A stretch of DNA of 64,000 nucleotides from Leptospira haakeii (GTDB taxonomy: Bacteria; Spirochaetota; Leptospiria; Leptospirales; Leptospiraceae), in the NCBI RefSeq assembly GCF_002812045.1, contig NZ_NPEG01000002.1, forward strand, positions 1-64,000. The letters are read 5' to 3'. Below are positions 17,094 through 26,135 of this stretch, one piece after another; position 1 is the first letter of the stretch, and the number at the start of each line of letters is the position of its first letter. A program made the position numbers and the translations under genes. The notes beneath the pieces are model-generated. The model was not told where the DNA came from, did no database searches, and was given only the letters and a program-made list of their open reading frames with translations.

Positions 17094-17447
17094 TTAACCT
17101 TCTAAGGAAAGATTGATGAGTATAAGTGACTCAGTAAGTTCTAATGGATCTCTAAAACGTATGCCATATAAGAACTTTCGTTTTGAATCTACCTGCTTTG
17201 GGATTTTCCAAACTACGTCGCCTAAAAATTCCAAACGTTTACCGGTTCTTCTTTCGATGACTGAACCTTCGATCGGAATGGAGCCCGGTAGATCTTCCCC
17301 GCTCATTAAGATACAGATACCGGATTCGGAAATATTACCTAGTTTTCCCTCTAACGTGATTAGTCCTGAATCCACCTGCACGATATACTCGTCGAAATCT
17401 CTGGGATAAAATCTGGGACTCCTAGGTTTTTGGCCGGGTTCGCTCAT
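17094..17447 (-). CDS. PilZ domain protein
   Basis: A 117-residue protein consisting of one PilZ domain. The c-di-GMP binding motifs are both seen: RFYPR (RxxxR) near residues 12-16 and NISESG ([DN]xSxxG) near residues 38-43. It is therefore expected to bind c-di-GMP and could respond to the EAL protein encoded elsewhere in the window. It lies downstream of the MBOAT gene on the same strand with about 55 bases between, so the two may share a transcript and the PilZ protein could regulate polymer acylation. Confidence 0.82.
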   Translation of the reverse strand: MSEPGQKPRSPRFYPRDFDEYIVQVDSGLITLEGKLGNISESGICILMSGEDLPGSIPIEGSVIERRTGKRLEFLGDVVWKIPKQVDSKRKFLYGIRFRDPLELTESLILINLSLEG

Positions 17448-17502
17448 CGATAAGGGTTCAAATTAGAAACGAATTCGACAAGTGTCCAGCGTTTTACTTT
17501 TT

Positions 17503-18963
17503 TCAGAAGTCGAAGTAGATAAAAGGGATCTCTCCATCCGGACTTAAGATCGCAAAACAAAATGCTATCAAAGGATAAAGAGAAAATTCCAACCAAACTG
17601 GGATCTTGAACTCCTTTCCTTTTTCATAAATTAGCCAACCAAGATAATGCCCAATGATCACACAAAGTATCGCAGGGATACCTTGCTTTAACATATAAGG
17701 TCTAAGTTCTCCACTTTGATACACATACATTCCGTGGATCATTTTCAGAGCGGATTCTATATTTGCGGAACGGAATATAACTCCGAAGGTAACCGCCACA
17801 GTGCTCGCATATAAAACTCTAACAGGGGTTAATACTTTATCCCAAGAGTCTGAAATCGTTAGGTTCGGGAACCATTTCGCTTTCCATTCTTTTAATACAG
17901 ATTCTATTAATAGAAATCCACCTTGGATAGAACCCCAGATCAGGAAGGTCCAATTGGCTCCATGCCAAATCCCTCCCACGAACATTGTGAACCAAACATT
18001 GAATCTATGACGGAATAATCCTACACGATTTCCACCCAAGGAAATATACACATAGTCTCTGAGCCAAGTGGAAAGAGTGATATGCCATCTTCTCCAATGT
18101 TCCGTGACTGATTGAGAAATATAAGGCATTCTAAAGTTTTCAGGAAGTTCGTAACCGAGAAGAAGGGCAGCAGAATATGCCATATCAGTATACCCACTGA
18201 AATCACAATATACCTGCACCCAGAATAGGAATGCTCCTAACCAAAGTGCTTCCGTAGAATATACATCCGGATTTTTAAAGATCAGGTCGGCGATAGGAGA
18301 AATATTATCCGATAGTACAACCTTCTTAAAATAACCCATTAGAAAATAGCGGATCGCTTTTCTAAATGGAATATCTTCTATCTTCTTCTCCGTTTGTAGT
18401 TGAGGTAAAAAACTTTTGGCGGTGACGATCGGTCCTGCTACCAATTGAGGGAAGAAGGAAACGAATAATGCAAATCTTATGAAGTTCTTTTCGGAAGGAA
18501 TCGCCCCTCTATACACATCTATCGTGTAACTCAAACTTTGGAACGTATAAAATGAAATCCCTACTGGAAGAACTATTTTAAGAACAGGAAATAAACTTTG
18601 GAAGCCTAAAGTATGCAGAAGTGCGTTTAGGTTCTCGCTTAAGAATCCGTAATATTTAAAAAATCCTAAAATGAATACAAGGTTCAAAACCAAGCTGATT
18701 ACGATCATCCTTTTACGGAAAACTTGGTTTTTGGATTCAAAGATCAGATCCGCTAAAAAGAAATCGATTACGGTGGATAATAAGATCAATCCGCCGAATT
18801 TCCAGTTCCAGCTCATATAGAAGATATAACTTACGATGAGCAGGAAAATATGGATGAGCGATTTGCGTAGTTTTGGCTCCGGAATAAGCGCCGGTAAAAT
18901 GTACCAATGGGTTACAAATACGAAGGAGAAAAAAAGAAAAAATTCAAGTGTGGGAAAGATCAC
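17503..18963 (-). CDS. MBOAT family O-acyltransferase (AlgI-like)
   Basis: A 486-residue polytopic membrane acyltransferase with about ten hydrophobic segments. Family blocks include SYTIDVYRG, FPQLVAGPI, the WRRWHITLSTWLRDYVYISL segment and GGIWHGANWTFLIWG with the catalytic His. AlgI-like members move acetyl groups to export-bound polysaccharides or lipids with a DltD/AlgJ-type partner, which is not adjacent here. The start is a GTG at 18963 preceded by AGGGA six bases upstream. A 255-base region without a gene lies before it, facing the DUF3332 gene. Confidence 0.9.
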   Translation of the reverse strand: MIFPTLEFFLFFSFVFVTHWYILPALIPEPKLRKSLIHIFLLIVSYIFYMSWNWKFGGLILLSTVIDFFLADLIFESKNQVFRKRMIVISLVLNLVFILGFFKYYGFLSENLNALLHTLGFQSLFPVLKIVLPVGISFYTFQSLSYTIDVYRGAIPSEKNFIRFALFVSFFPQLVAGPIVTAKSFLPQLQTEKKIEDIPFRKAIRYFLMGYFKKVVLSDNISPIADLIFKNPDVYSTEALWLGAFLFWVQVYCDFSGYTDMAYSAALLLGYELPENFRMPYISQSVTEHWRRWHITLSTWLRDYVYISLGGNRVGLFRHRFNVWFTMFVGGIWHGANWTFLIWGSIQGGFLLIESVLKEWKAKWFPNLTISDSWDKVLTPVRVLYASTVAVTFGVIFRSANIESALKMIHGMYVYQSGELRPYMLKQGIPAILCVIIGHYLGWLIYEKGKEFKIPVWLEFSLYPLIAFCFAILSPDGEIPFIYFDF

Positions 18964-19218
18964 GTAGGTTCCCTATCAAGCGGGCATTTGCCCTCAAGAA
19001 CGGCTTTATTATTTAATCCGTCTTTCGGTCCAGAAATATCGAGACTGATACTAGGTCAAGGGATTCTCTTCCCTTTATTGGATCCCTTTCGGGCGGGAAT
19101 TTTTCAGTCAAGATTTTGCTTCACAAAAAGCAGGGAAGAATGGAAATCTCTTGCAAGATTTTTTCCTTACTTTATTCGTAGTTTCGCATTCCATTCATAT
19201 AAAGGAGTTCCGTTTTCA

Positions 19219-19824
19219 ATGGTGAAAAACGTTTTAAAAAAAATTATCCTGACCTTGGTACTGGTAGGAGCTAGCTTCGGTTCTTTAGCGAACTGTTTCG
19301 GAAAATTCGCACTTGTAAGAGTTTTCTACAATGCTAACGACGGGATCAATGTAGGCGGCGGCCTTCTTGCAAAAATCGTAAAAACGGTTCTATTCTATAT
19401 TCCTTTCGGATTTTTAATGGCAATCGGTGGATTTATCGACTTTATTCTTTTCAACTTGATCGAGTTCTGGTCTGGAAGTAACCCAGTAGGACTAAACGAG
19501 TATGATAAAGAAGGAAGATACGCAAAATCTTTCGAGCAAGACGGAGAAAAACTGACTTTAGTTTATACTGAATTCGGTTCCAGATTAGATCTAACTGCAG
19601 TTTCTAAAGAAGGAAAATCAGAAACTCTGACTGCTTTCCGCTCTCAGCCTGGAAAATTTTTCGTAGAGAGAGAAGGACAACTTTCCGAGATCGAAGTTAC
19701 TTCTCAATCAGTAGGATCCCAAGTGATCTTAAAACTTACCGAACAAGGTAAATTAAAATCTTCTAAAGTAGTTGAAGCTCAAAATTTACAGGATCTGCAA
19801 TTAAGAGCTGCAGAATCTCTTTAA
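19219..19824 (+). CDS. DUF3332 family exported protein
   Basis: A 201-residue protein matching the DUF3332 family as I recall it. It has a signal sequence (IILTLVLVGASFGSLANC) and a short conserved region (FYNANDGINVGGG), a membrane stretch near residues 58-80, and a beta-rich tail. The start is the ATG at 19219, with AAAGGAG 11 bases upstream. The frame stays open 104 codons further 5' but that extension has no signal peptide. The Cys after the signal may be lipidated. The function of the family is unknown. A terminator hairpin follows the stop. Confidence 0.8.
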   Translation: MVKNVLKKIILTLVLVGASFGSLANCFGKFALVRVFYNANDGINVGGGLLAKIVKTVLFYIPFGFLMAIGGFIDFILFNLIEFWSGSNPVGLNEYDKEGRYAKSFEQDGEKLTLVYTEFGSRLDLTAVSKEGKSETLTAFRSQPGKFFVEREGQLSEIEVTSQSVGSQVILKLTEQGKLKSSKVVEAQNLQDLQLRAAESL

Positions 19825-19827
19825 TAT

Positions 19828-19855
19828 AAAAAAGCCTAGTCTTTCGGACTAGGCT
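19828..19855. terminator. Shared terminator hairpin between convergent genes
   Basis: AGCCTAGTC (19833-19841) pairs perfectly with GACTAGGCT (19847-19855). On the minus strand the stem is followed by TTTTT, so it ends the DUF192 transcript. On the plus strand it follows the DUF3332 stop directly but lacks a clear T-run. A second imperfect stem (19862-19887) overlaps the DUF192 stop. Confidence 0.75.
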
Positions 19856-19885
19856 GCAAAAGATCCGTTCAGATCTATGAGCGGA

Positions 19886-20344
19886 TCATTTTCCGATATA
19901 TCTACTCTCTATCTTTAAAACAGAATTTTTCCCGAGTCCACGTTTTGCAAACCATCTAGGATTTGCCTCCACTGCATACATTACCTTTTGGGTAGAATGA
20001 TACAGAACTTGAGTTTGGTTTGGGGCCATCTCATAAACATCGACTAACTTTTTATCTTTTGAAAAATAACCGATGCTCAAAGGGATTAGAGTATTTTTCA
20101 TCCAAAAAGATAAATGATCCTCACTAGGAAAAATGAAGATCATTCCCTCATTCTCTCCTAATTTTTTACGGAACATCAATCCTCTCTGCCTGGATTCGTC
20201 AGTGTTCGCCACTTCTACAAGTATCGCATGATCTCCAATATATATGGTGGTTTTTTCTAAATATAAAGGAGAATTATATTCTCCCCAACCAGCGATCGGA
20301 AGGCAGAACAAAAAAGATAGAAGTAGGAATCTGAAACTTTTCAT
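19886..20344 (-). CDS. DUF192 domain protein, exported
   Basis: A 152-residue protein with a signal peptide of about 21 residues. The DUF192 core is clear: RQRGLMFRKKLGENEGMIF, then FWMKNTLIPLSIGYF and VYAVEAN-like YAVEANPRWF. The family occurs widely as small periplasmic proteins with no settled biochemical role. It lies 6 bases after the enoyl-CoA hydratase stop, so it is the last gene of that transcript. Confidence 0.87.
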   Translation of the reverse strand: MKSFRFLLLSFLFCLPIAGWGEYNSPLYLEKTTIYIGDHAILVEVANTDESRQRGLMFRKKLGENEGMIFIFPSEDHLSFWMKNTLIPLSIGYFSKDKKLVDVYEMAPNQTQVLYHSTQKVMYAVEANPRWFAKRGLGKNSVLKIESRYIGK

Positions 20345-20350
20345 GGATCC

Positions 20351-21124
20351 TTAGAAATTAGGAGGACGTTTTTCTAAGAATGCTCCCATGCCTTCTTTGG
20401 ATTCTTTTCCTGAAAATAGATTGGAAAATTCCTTTTTCTCCAATTCGAGTCCTTTGGAAAGATGAGTATCTAACCCGTTTTGAATGACGGATTTAGCGAC
20501 AGCCACTGCGATCGGTCCTTTTTTCAGAATGGATTCTGCGGTTGCCTTTGCAGTGGAGATCAGATCTTCTCCATCTTTAGTAAGTTTATTTAATATACCG
20601 ATGCGATACGCTTCTTCCGCACCGATCATGTCTCCCGTGAAGATAAGTTCTGCCGCTCTCCCGTATCCGATCAATCTTGCAAGTCTTTGGGTTCCGCCGA
20701 ATCCTGGGATCAATCCAAGAGAAACTTCAGGGAGTCCTAATTTTGCTTTTTCAGAACCTATACGGATATCACATGCAAGTGCAAGTTCCAATCCGCCACC
20801 CAGCGCAAAACCGTTCACCGCAGCGATAGAAACCAATCTACTTCTTTGGATCCTATCGAATGTGCTTTGCCCAAGGGCTGCAAACTTTTCCGCTCCGCTT
20901 GCATTCAATTCTTTCATCTTTGCGATGTCAGCACCTGCAACAAATGCTTTGCCCTGCCCGGTAATGATCACTACACGGATAGATTCATCTTTTTCTAAAT
21001 TATTAATCTCGCTAGTTAATTCGTTTAATAGTTCTTCGTTTAATGCGTTTAACGCAGAAGGACGGTTGATCTCTAAAATCGCCAGTTTGCCTTCTTTTTG
21101 CAAATGGATCAGTGATTCGCTCAT
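20351..21124 (-). CDS. Enoyl-CoA hydratase / crotonase
   Basis: A 257-residue crotonase-fold enzyme, probably acting in beta-oxidation by hydrating enoyl-CoA. Oxyanion-hole segments are AFVAGADIAKM (about 60-70) and NGFALGGGLELALACD (about 104-119). Both catalytic glutamates expected for hydratases appear, in GGGLELAL and GLPEVSLGLIPG. The ATG at 21124 lies 4 bases from the SpoIIE phosphatase stop. No other beta-oxidation genes are adjacent, so the precise reaction cannot be set from context. Confidence 0.9.
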   Translation of the reverse strand: MSESLIHLQKEGKLAILEINRPSALNALNEELLNELTSEINNLEKDESIRVVIITGQGKAFVAGADIAKMKELNASGAEKFAALGQSTFDRIQRSRLVSIAAVNGFALGGGLELALACDIRIGSEKAKLGLPEVSLGLIPGFGGTQRLARLIGYGRAAELIFTGDMIGAEEAYRIGILNKLTKDGEDLISTAKATAESILKKGPIAVAVAKSVIQNGLDTHLSKGLELEKKEFSNLFSGKESKEGMGAFLEKRPPNF

Positions 21125-21128
21125 TTAT

Positions 21129-22502
21129 TTACTCCATCTCGATGATCAGGAAAAGTGTGTCGTCTTCGAATTCAGCGTCTCCAAAAAATGCGGAGAGTTC
21201 CACTTGGACGGCCTCTTTAAACTGTTTTAAATCGGTAAAAGACTTATTTCTGTTCAGGATTTCAATTAGGCCTTCACTTCCAAGCTGTTTTCCTTGCGGA
21301 TTTCGATTCTCTATCAATCCGTCGGTGTATAAAAACAACCTTTCCGCAGACTGGATAGGCAAAGACACGAGTTCCGCGATCGGCCTTTTGATCCCGAATC
21401 CTAATATACTTCCGGTAGTTTCTATTTCCCTAAAGTCGTTTCCATTTTGGGAATGCATCAAATAAGGATGTCCCCCGTTTGCAAAATGGATCTCTTTGGA
21501 AATAAAATCGAAAAATATATAAACCGCAGAAGCGTGGTGAGACTTGAATTGCCTAAGAAGTGTCTCATCCAGATATTCCAGTAGTCGGACAGGATGTAGC
21601 TTGAGACGATAAGGCATAGTCGCTACCATAATTTTGATAAATGATGCGACTAACGCAGAAGCGATCCCATGCCCTGCAATATCAGTTAAGAAAACTCCAG
21701 TGTTTCCTTCCCTTAATTGAATAAAATCGTAAAAATCACCACCGATCTCATTCGGAGTAGATCTAAATACCTCGTATTTAAAACCTTTGATACTTACATC
21801 TTCCGGAAATAATGTCTCCTGCACTTTTCTAGCGATCTGAAGTTCATGTTGTAAGAATCTATACTCAGAATCCAATTCGGAAGAAATACGGACTAACCTT
21901 CTTACGATTACTACAATCGTAGTTCCGATCAAACTTAAGATTAGATAGACCACATCAGGAACGAAAAGAACTAAAGGAAATCCAGGAAGAGAGCTATTAT
22001 TGAGTTTGAAATAAATAAACCCAAGATGTAATACTATAGAATAAGTTGCAGTTAAGAAGCAGCCCTTCACTTTTAGTCGGAACATTTGGAATAGAACCAA
22101 AAATCCAACGAGTAAGAAATAATTATTATAAAGTTGTAAACTATGAAGATCGTCGAAGCTGTAGAAGGATTCGTTTAAGATCAACATTACCAAAAAGATA
22201 ATGCTAAAGTTTGTACCATGAATGACCGCAGGCAGATATTTTCTTTGAAAAGAAAGAACAAGGCTCAGAATATTTAAACTTAAGATTAGACCGAAGTAAA
22301 TGGTCCCATGAGGAGAATTCTGTATTTCAGGGATTAGAGCTAAAAAATAGACTAAGAAGTGGAGAAAAAAAGCGAGTCGAATGAATGATTGATCGATACG
22401 GACGAAGTCTTTCCATGCGCTTACTTCCCTGTAATTAAACTCGGTTTCCAGGAAAGACCAAGGGTTGAGTATTCCGCCAGCTTTTTTATTGGATAGATTC
22501 AT
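21129..22502 (-). CDS. Membrane-anchored SpoIIE/PP2C phosphatase
   Basis: A 457-residue protein built like the one at 8335-9660: about six membrane helices (residues 40-210), a helical linker, and a SpoIIE-type phosphatase domain. Metal-binding segments are EIGGDFYDFI (about 250), LTDIAGHGIASAL (about 270), YTDGLIENR and DDTLFL. It is likely to control an anti-sigma/anti-anti-sigma switch, but none is adjacent. Its first 17 bases overlap the end of the preceding gene, so translation is coupled to it. Confidence 0.88.
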   Translation of the reverse strand: MNLSNKKAGGILNPWSFLETEFNYREVSAWKDFVRIDQSFIRLAFFLHFLVYFLALIPEIQNSPHGTIYFGLILSLNILSLVLSFQRKYLPAVIHGTNFSIIFLVMLILNESFYSFDDLHSLQLYNNYFLLVGFLVLFQMFRLKVKGCFLTATYSIVLHLGFIYFKLNNSSLPGFPLVLFVPDVVYLILSLIGTTIVVIVRRLVRISSELDSEYRFLQHELQIARKVQETLFPEDVSIKGFKYEVFRSTPNEIGGDFYDFIQLREGNTGVFLTDIAGHGIASALVASFIKIMVATMPYRLKLHPVRLLEYLDETLLRQFKSHHASAVYIFFDFISKEIHFANGGHPYLMHSQNGNDFREIETTGSILGFGIKRPIAELVSLPIQSAERLFLYTDGLIENRNPQGKQLGSEGLIEILNRNKSFTDLKQFKEAVQVELSAFFGDAEFEDDTLFLIIEME

Positions 22503-22902
22503 CTAATATAAATTCGTAAATTTCCGATCCGTTAAATCTGATCTTCATATTGAAGCCAGACTTAAGATATCGATCTAATTTTTCCGCTAATTCCAAACCT
22601 TCTTTAGAATCCTTAATATTAGAATAATAGAAAGCGGCTGATTTTGATTTATAGTTATACGGAAATCTTTCGTTAATTAACAAAGTAACTCGAAATCCGC
22701 CGGGTCTTGTCTCTAAAACGATATGACTCACATCTTTTCGATTCAAGATCCTCTCATCTATTGGAAGCTCCCAAGGATTGGTCACATCCGAATAGATAGA
22801 GACTCCATAAAGAAACGATAAGACTAACCATAACAGGAAAGAAGTCCGAGCAAAATTGCCGGGAAATCTGCAAGTGTTATAAAAAGAGACGCCGGTCTTC
22901 AT
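22486..22902 (-). CDS. Small membrane or exported protein coupled to SpoIIE phosphatase
   Basis: I do not recognise this 138-residue protein. A hydrophobic stretch (about residues 18-36) could be a signal peptide or an anchor; the rest is a mixed alpha/beta domain of about 95 residues with no Cys pair or catalytic motif. I used the ATG at 22902; the longer frame begins with TTG at 22917. It overlaps the phosphatase gene by 17 bases, so it may be a sensor or regulator for that enzyme (inference). Confidence 0.55.
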   Translation of the reverse strand: MKTGVSFYNTCRFPGNFARTSFLLWLVLSFLYGVSIYSDVTNPWELPIDERILNRKDVSHIVLETRPGGFRVTLLINERFPYNYKSKSAAFYYSNIKDSKEGLELAEKLDRYLKSGFNMKIRFNGSEIYEFILDESIQ

Positions 22903-23035
22903 GAGAGACAGGCACAAATCTTACAAAGGGCCTATGAAATGCAAATCAATATCCCTATCTTTCTCTTTTCGATTTTTTGCGATGCAAAGAAAAATACTTT
23001 TCGTTCTAGCTCAAGTTTTGCACATTCAAAGCCGC

Positions 23036-24049
23036 ATGTTTTTATGTCGATTGTTTGTCGTATTCATTCTTGTTTTTGAAACCTTCTACTCTTGCAAAGA
23101 AGAAGTAGGAGATCCGAACCCCTATGCAGATGTTCTATCTTCTACTCCTCTCTCAAAGATAGAGAACTATGTCGGGTTGGAATCAGAGGACTGGGATTCC
23201 AGGATTCTTAATTTAGACAAACATGCCTTAGATTATGTGAATGAATTGAATAGAATAGATGGATTTACCGAGTCACCTAGTCCTATCAAAAATCTAGACG
23301 TATTCAAATCTATATTATTGGAAGCCTTGAATTCGCAAACGGATCCGGTTGTTTCTCTTCTTAAAAACAAACTCCTTCGTATTTATGTATGCGAAAACTT
23401 AGGAGGCTCTGCAGTTACTGGGATAGTTCGCAAAGATGGCAAATCAATCGGGGGATTTGTGATCTTAGATGCAAACACTTTAAATCGAAATGCAAACGAC
23501 TGGATCAGCTATAAGGAAAACTCTACATTCCAAAAAGGAAATATAAATATACGAATTAAGATAGAAGAGGAAAAACAGAATACTAAGGCAAATGCTCTCC
23601 GTTATATCCTATTACATGAATTCGGCCATATCCTATCTGAAACGGAAAATATAGGCCCAAGCTTTTTTTCTCCCAAAAGATCTTATTCAAACTATGAGTT
23701 TTATAAAGGGATTTGGAAATCGGAGAAGGTTAGCTATTTGGATGATTCAGTGTTTACCATCCGACCTCAGATCCGTTTTTATTCCGAATCTATTTCTTTA
23801 GATGAGAACTGGGAGAAAATTTATCCAATCCTCTCTAAAACACCCTTTCCTACATTATATGCGGCAACAAATGCGGATGATTTTTTCGCAGATTCTTTTG
23901 TTTCATACGTTCATGTAGTCTTAGAAAAGAAACCCTGGAAATTAGAAATATTAAAAGATAATAAACCTGTCTTTAAAATGGAAAATGGGATTGCTAAAGA
24001 TTCTCTCCGATCTCAAAGACAGATCTTAGAGAGAATCTTCCCGAATTAA
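23036..24049 (+). CDS. Lipoprotein with HExxH metallopeptidase-like motif
   Basis: A lipoprotein of about 337 residues. Starting at the ATG at 23036 gives a textbook signal (hydrophobic VVFILVF core, lipobox FYSC, acylated Cys20). The frame is open back to an ATG at 22901, and an ATG at 22934 has an AAAGGG ribosome site, so the true start is not settled. The motif HEFGHIL near residue 200 gives the two zinc-binding His and the catalytic Glu of HExxH peptidases. A third ligand is not obvious. No named family is recognised. It converges with the chemoreceptor gene, overlapping by 4 bases. Confidence 0.6.
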   Translation: MFLCRLFVVFILVFETFYSCKEEVGDPNPYADVLSSTPLSKIENYVGLESEDWDSRILNLDKHALDYVNELNRIDGFTESPSPIKNLDVFKSILLEALNSQTDPVVSLLKNKLLRIYVCENLGGSAVTGIVRKDGKSIGGFVILDANTLNRNANDWISYKENSTFQKGNINIRIKIEEEKQNTKANALRYILLHEFGHILSETENIGPSFFSPKRSYSNYEFYKGIWKSEKVSYLDDSVFTIRPQIRFYSESISLDENWEKIYPILSKTPFPTLYAATNADDFFADSFVSYVHVVLEKKPWKLEILKDNKPVFKMENGIAKDSLRSQRQILERIFPN

Positions 24050-25287
24050 AGTTTAAACTTATCCACTGATCTTAAGAGTCCTTCGGATTGTTGGTGCATT
24101 TCACCGGAGTAAGAAGTTAAATCATCCGCTCCGGAAGCAACCTCCTGGGTCCCTTCAGAGATACTTACGATCGTCTTAGTGATCTCATCAGTTGCCCTCT
24201 TCTGCTCCTGGACTGCTTCTTCTATTTGTAAACTGAAACTCATCAAAAAATTCGCAGATTGATGAATATCCTGTGTGTTCTTCTCTTGGGTCTTAACGGA
24301 CTCTAATACCTTCTTCGCAGATAATCCGAAAGAATCCACTGAGGTTCTAAGCTTACGAAGTATATCACTCGCCTCTTTTACCTTAGTGTTCCCGTTATGA
24401 ACCGCATTGTTTGTAGAATCCACTAACTCTCCAATCTCTTGCACGGAAGAAGAAGTTTGAGATGCAAGTTTACTAATCTCTTCTGCAACCACAGCAAATC
24501 CCTTACCTGCTTCTCCTGCACGAGCCGCCTCGATCGCCGCATTCAATGCAAGAAGGTTTGTTTTTTCAGAAATTTCAGTGATGATTGATAAGATCTCATT
24601 GATACGACTCGCACTTTCTCCAATCTCATCCATCGCTTGGTTCGTAGCACCCATCGCATTTTCACCGGTAACAGCGCGTTCTTGGGATTCGGATGCCACC
24701 TGGGATAAGGTTTGCATTTCGTTATTAATAGTTCCAATCTGTTCTCTCAACAGAACTACATTCGTATCGATCTCCTTCATATTCTCGATCGCTTTTTCCA
24801 TCGATCTACGAACATTCTCCGCTGAGGCCGCAAGTTCTTCTACCGCTGCCGAGGATTCTTCCGCTGCAGAAGCCTGTGCTTGCGCTACATCCGAGAAATT
24901 ACGACTGGACTCTGCCATTTGATCTGAAGTGCTATTTAGTTTTGTAGAAGAAGTTTTGATGTCCAAGATGATCTTTGATAGATTTACCTTCATCAGATCC
25001 ATTGACTTAAGCAATTTTCCGATTTCATCTTCTCTTGCTATCTCTATATGAGAAGTAAGATCCCCATCCGCAATCTTCTCAGAAAAACCGATCGCTTCCA
25101 ATAAACCGCTAGTGATGAGTTTATTAAAGATCAGGTTGAGAATGATCAGGATTACTACCATTATTACGAGAGAGGATAATATTGTTTGTAATATCACTCC
25201 TCTCATATCTGACCAAAAAATCGAATCTGGGATCGATACTTCTACTGCCCAAGGTTTATCATAATTTCCTAATAAAAATGGGAAAAA
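24046..25287 (-). repeat. Direct repeat copy A (MCP signalling half)
   Basis: This block of about 1242 bases lines up without gaps with 32446-33687, at a constant offset of 8400 bases. The copies differ at scattered, mostly third-codon positions, and only one residue changes (Arg to Lys near the C-terminus). Similarity starts at the stop codon and ends abruptly inside the sensor region. Confidence 0.9.
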
Positions 25288-26115
25288 ATGATGCCCTTCC
25301 CCTCCTCCATGCAGCGAGAAAGGTTTTCCTTTTGCGATACCATCTACGATCTGTTTTAACCATTCTTGGTCCGGGCTCTTTTTACCTACCAAGGAAGGAT
25401 CCTTTCCATTTGCTGCATAGGTACCATTTGGAGATATAAGTGTAAGATAACCTTCTCCCCTGAATGGTTTGATTGGTCCTAAAAGTTCCTGTAAGTTTTC
25501 CATAGCAAGGTCAATGCCTACAACTCCTGAAAAACTTCCTCCCCTAAGTATAGGTTTCACGAGAGAAACCATAAGTACATCTTTTCCACCTACGGGATAA
25601 GAAAAAGGATCCGCAACAAAATCATGAAGTGTCTTTTTAGGAACAGTATAAAAAGCTCCCGACTCATCCAGATTTTCGTAATATATTACCGGTTCAGCTA
25701 TAACTGCTCCTTTTGATTTATTAATATAAGGTACAAATCTTCCTGTTTTATCATGATAAGGAGGTTTATTTTTGAATCTTGCATCCTGCCCATCGAAACC
25801 GTTCGGTTCGAATACAACCCAGGTCCCGAAATAATATTGGTTTGCCTCGACCAATTTCCAGAGTGCAGCTACTACTTCTTCTCTTGCCGGTTTAGAAGAT
25901 TCCAATAAAAATTGGGCCCCTCTAAGAGAGCCTAATGCGGAATCTAAAAAATCCTTCACTTCATAAGCGAATCTTTCTCCAGCCATTCTAGAACCATCTT
26001 CTACCTGATACTTTAGGCTAAAATATGATCCTACCGAGTTGATCACTGTTAAAATAATCGAACCCGAGAGTAAAACTATCGATAGATAAAGTGAAATCCT
26101 AAACCGAATACTCAT
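24046..26115 (-). CDS. Methyl-accepting chemotaxis protein, dCache sensor (MCP1)
   Basis: A 689-residue chemoreceptor. One membrane helix near residues 10-30, a periplasmic dCache-like sensor (about 35-300), a second helix (about 308-333), a HAMP region (about 333-390), and a long cytoplasmic coiled coil with the conserved tip [20 protein letters not shown]. Helices before and after the tip carry the Glu/Gln-rich sites expected for methylation. The C-terminal 412 residues are almost identical to those of the receptor at 32446-34512, while the sensor differs. An AAGGA ribosome site lies before the ATG. It follows the outer-membrane barrel gene with a 20-base gap. No CheR tether pentapeptide is present. 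Confidence 0.93.
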   Translation of the reverse strand: MSIRFRISLYLSIVLLSGSIILTVINSVGSYFSLKYQVEDGSRMAGERFAYEVKDFLDSALGSLRGAQFLLESSKPAREEVVAALWKLVEANQYYFGTWVVFEPNGFDGQDARFKNKPPYHDKTGRFVPYINKSKGAVIAEPVIYYENLDESGAFYTVPKKTLHDFVADPFSYPVGGKDVLMVSLVKPILRGGSFSGVVGIDLAMENLQELLGPIKPFRGEGYLTLISPNGTYAANGKDPSLVGKKSPDQEWLKQIVDGIAKGKPFSLHGGGEGHHFFPFLLGNYDKPWAVEVSIPDSIFWSDMRGVILQTILSSLVIMVVILIILNLIFNKLITSGLLEAIGFSEKIADGDLTSHIEIAREDEIGKLLKSMDLMKVNLSKIILDIKTSSTKLNSTSDQMAESSRNFSDVAQAQASAAEESSAAVEELAASAENVRRSMEKAIENMKEIDTNVVLLREQIGTINNEMQTLSQVASESQERAVTGENAMGATNQAMDEIGESASRINEILSIITEISEKTNLLALNAAIEAARAGEAGKGFAVVAEEISKLASQTSSSVQEIGELVDSTNNAVHNGNTKVKEASDILRKLRTSVDSFGLSAKKVLESVKTQEKNTQDIHQSANFLMSFSLQIEEAVQEQKRATDEITKTIVSISEGTQEVASGADDLTSYSGEMHQQSEGLLRSVDKFKL

Positions 26116-26135
26116 TTTAAATATTCCTTATATAC

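Noticed and set aside
18907..19218. Upstream extension of the DUF3332 frame
   Set aside because: It lacks a signal and ribosome site; the ATG at 19219 has both.
20484..21230. 248-codon plus-strand frame opposite the enoyl-CoA hydratase
   Set aside because: It is antisense to a clear family gene and its composition follows the antisense of coding triplets.
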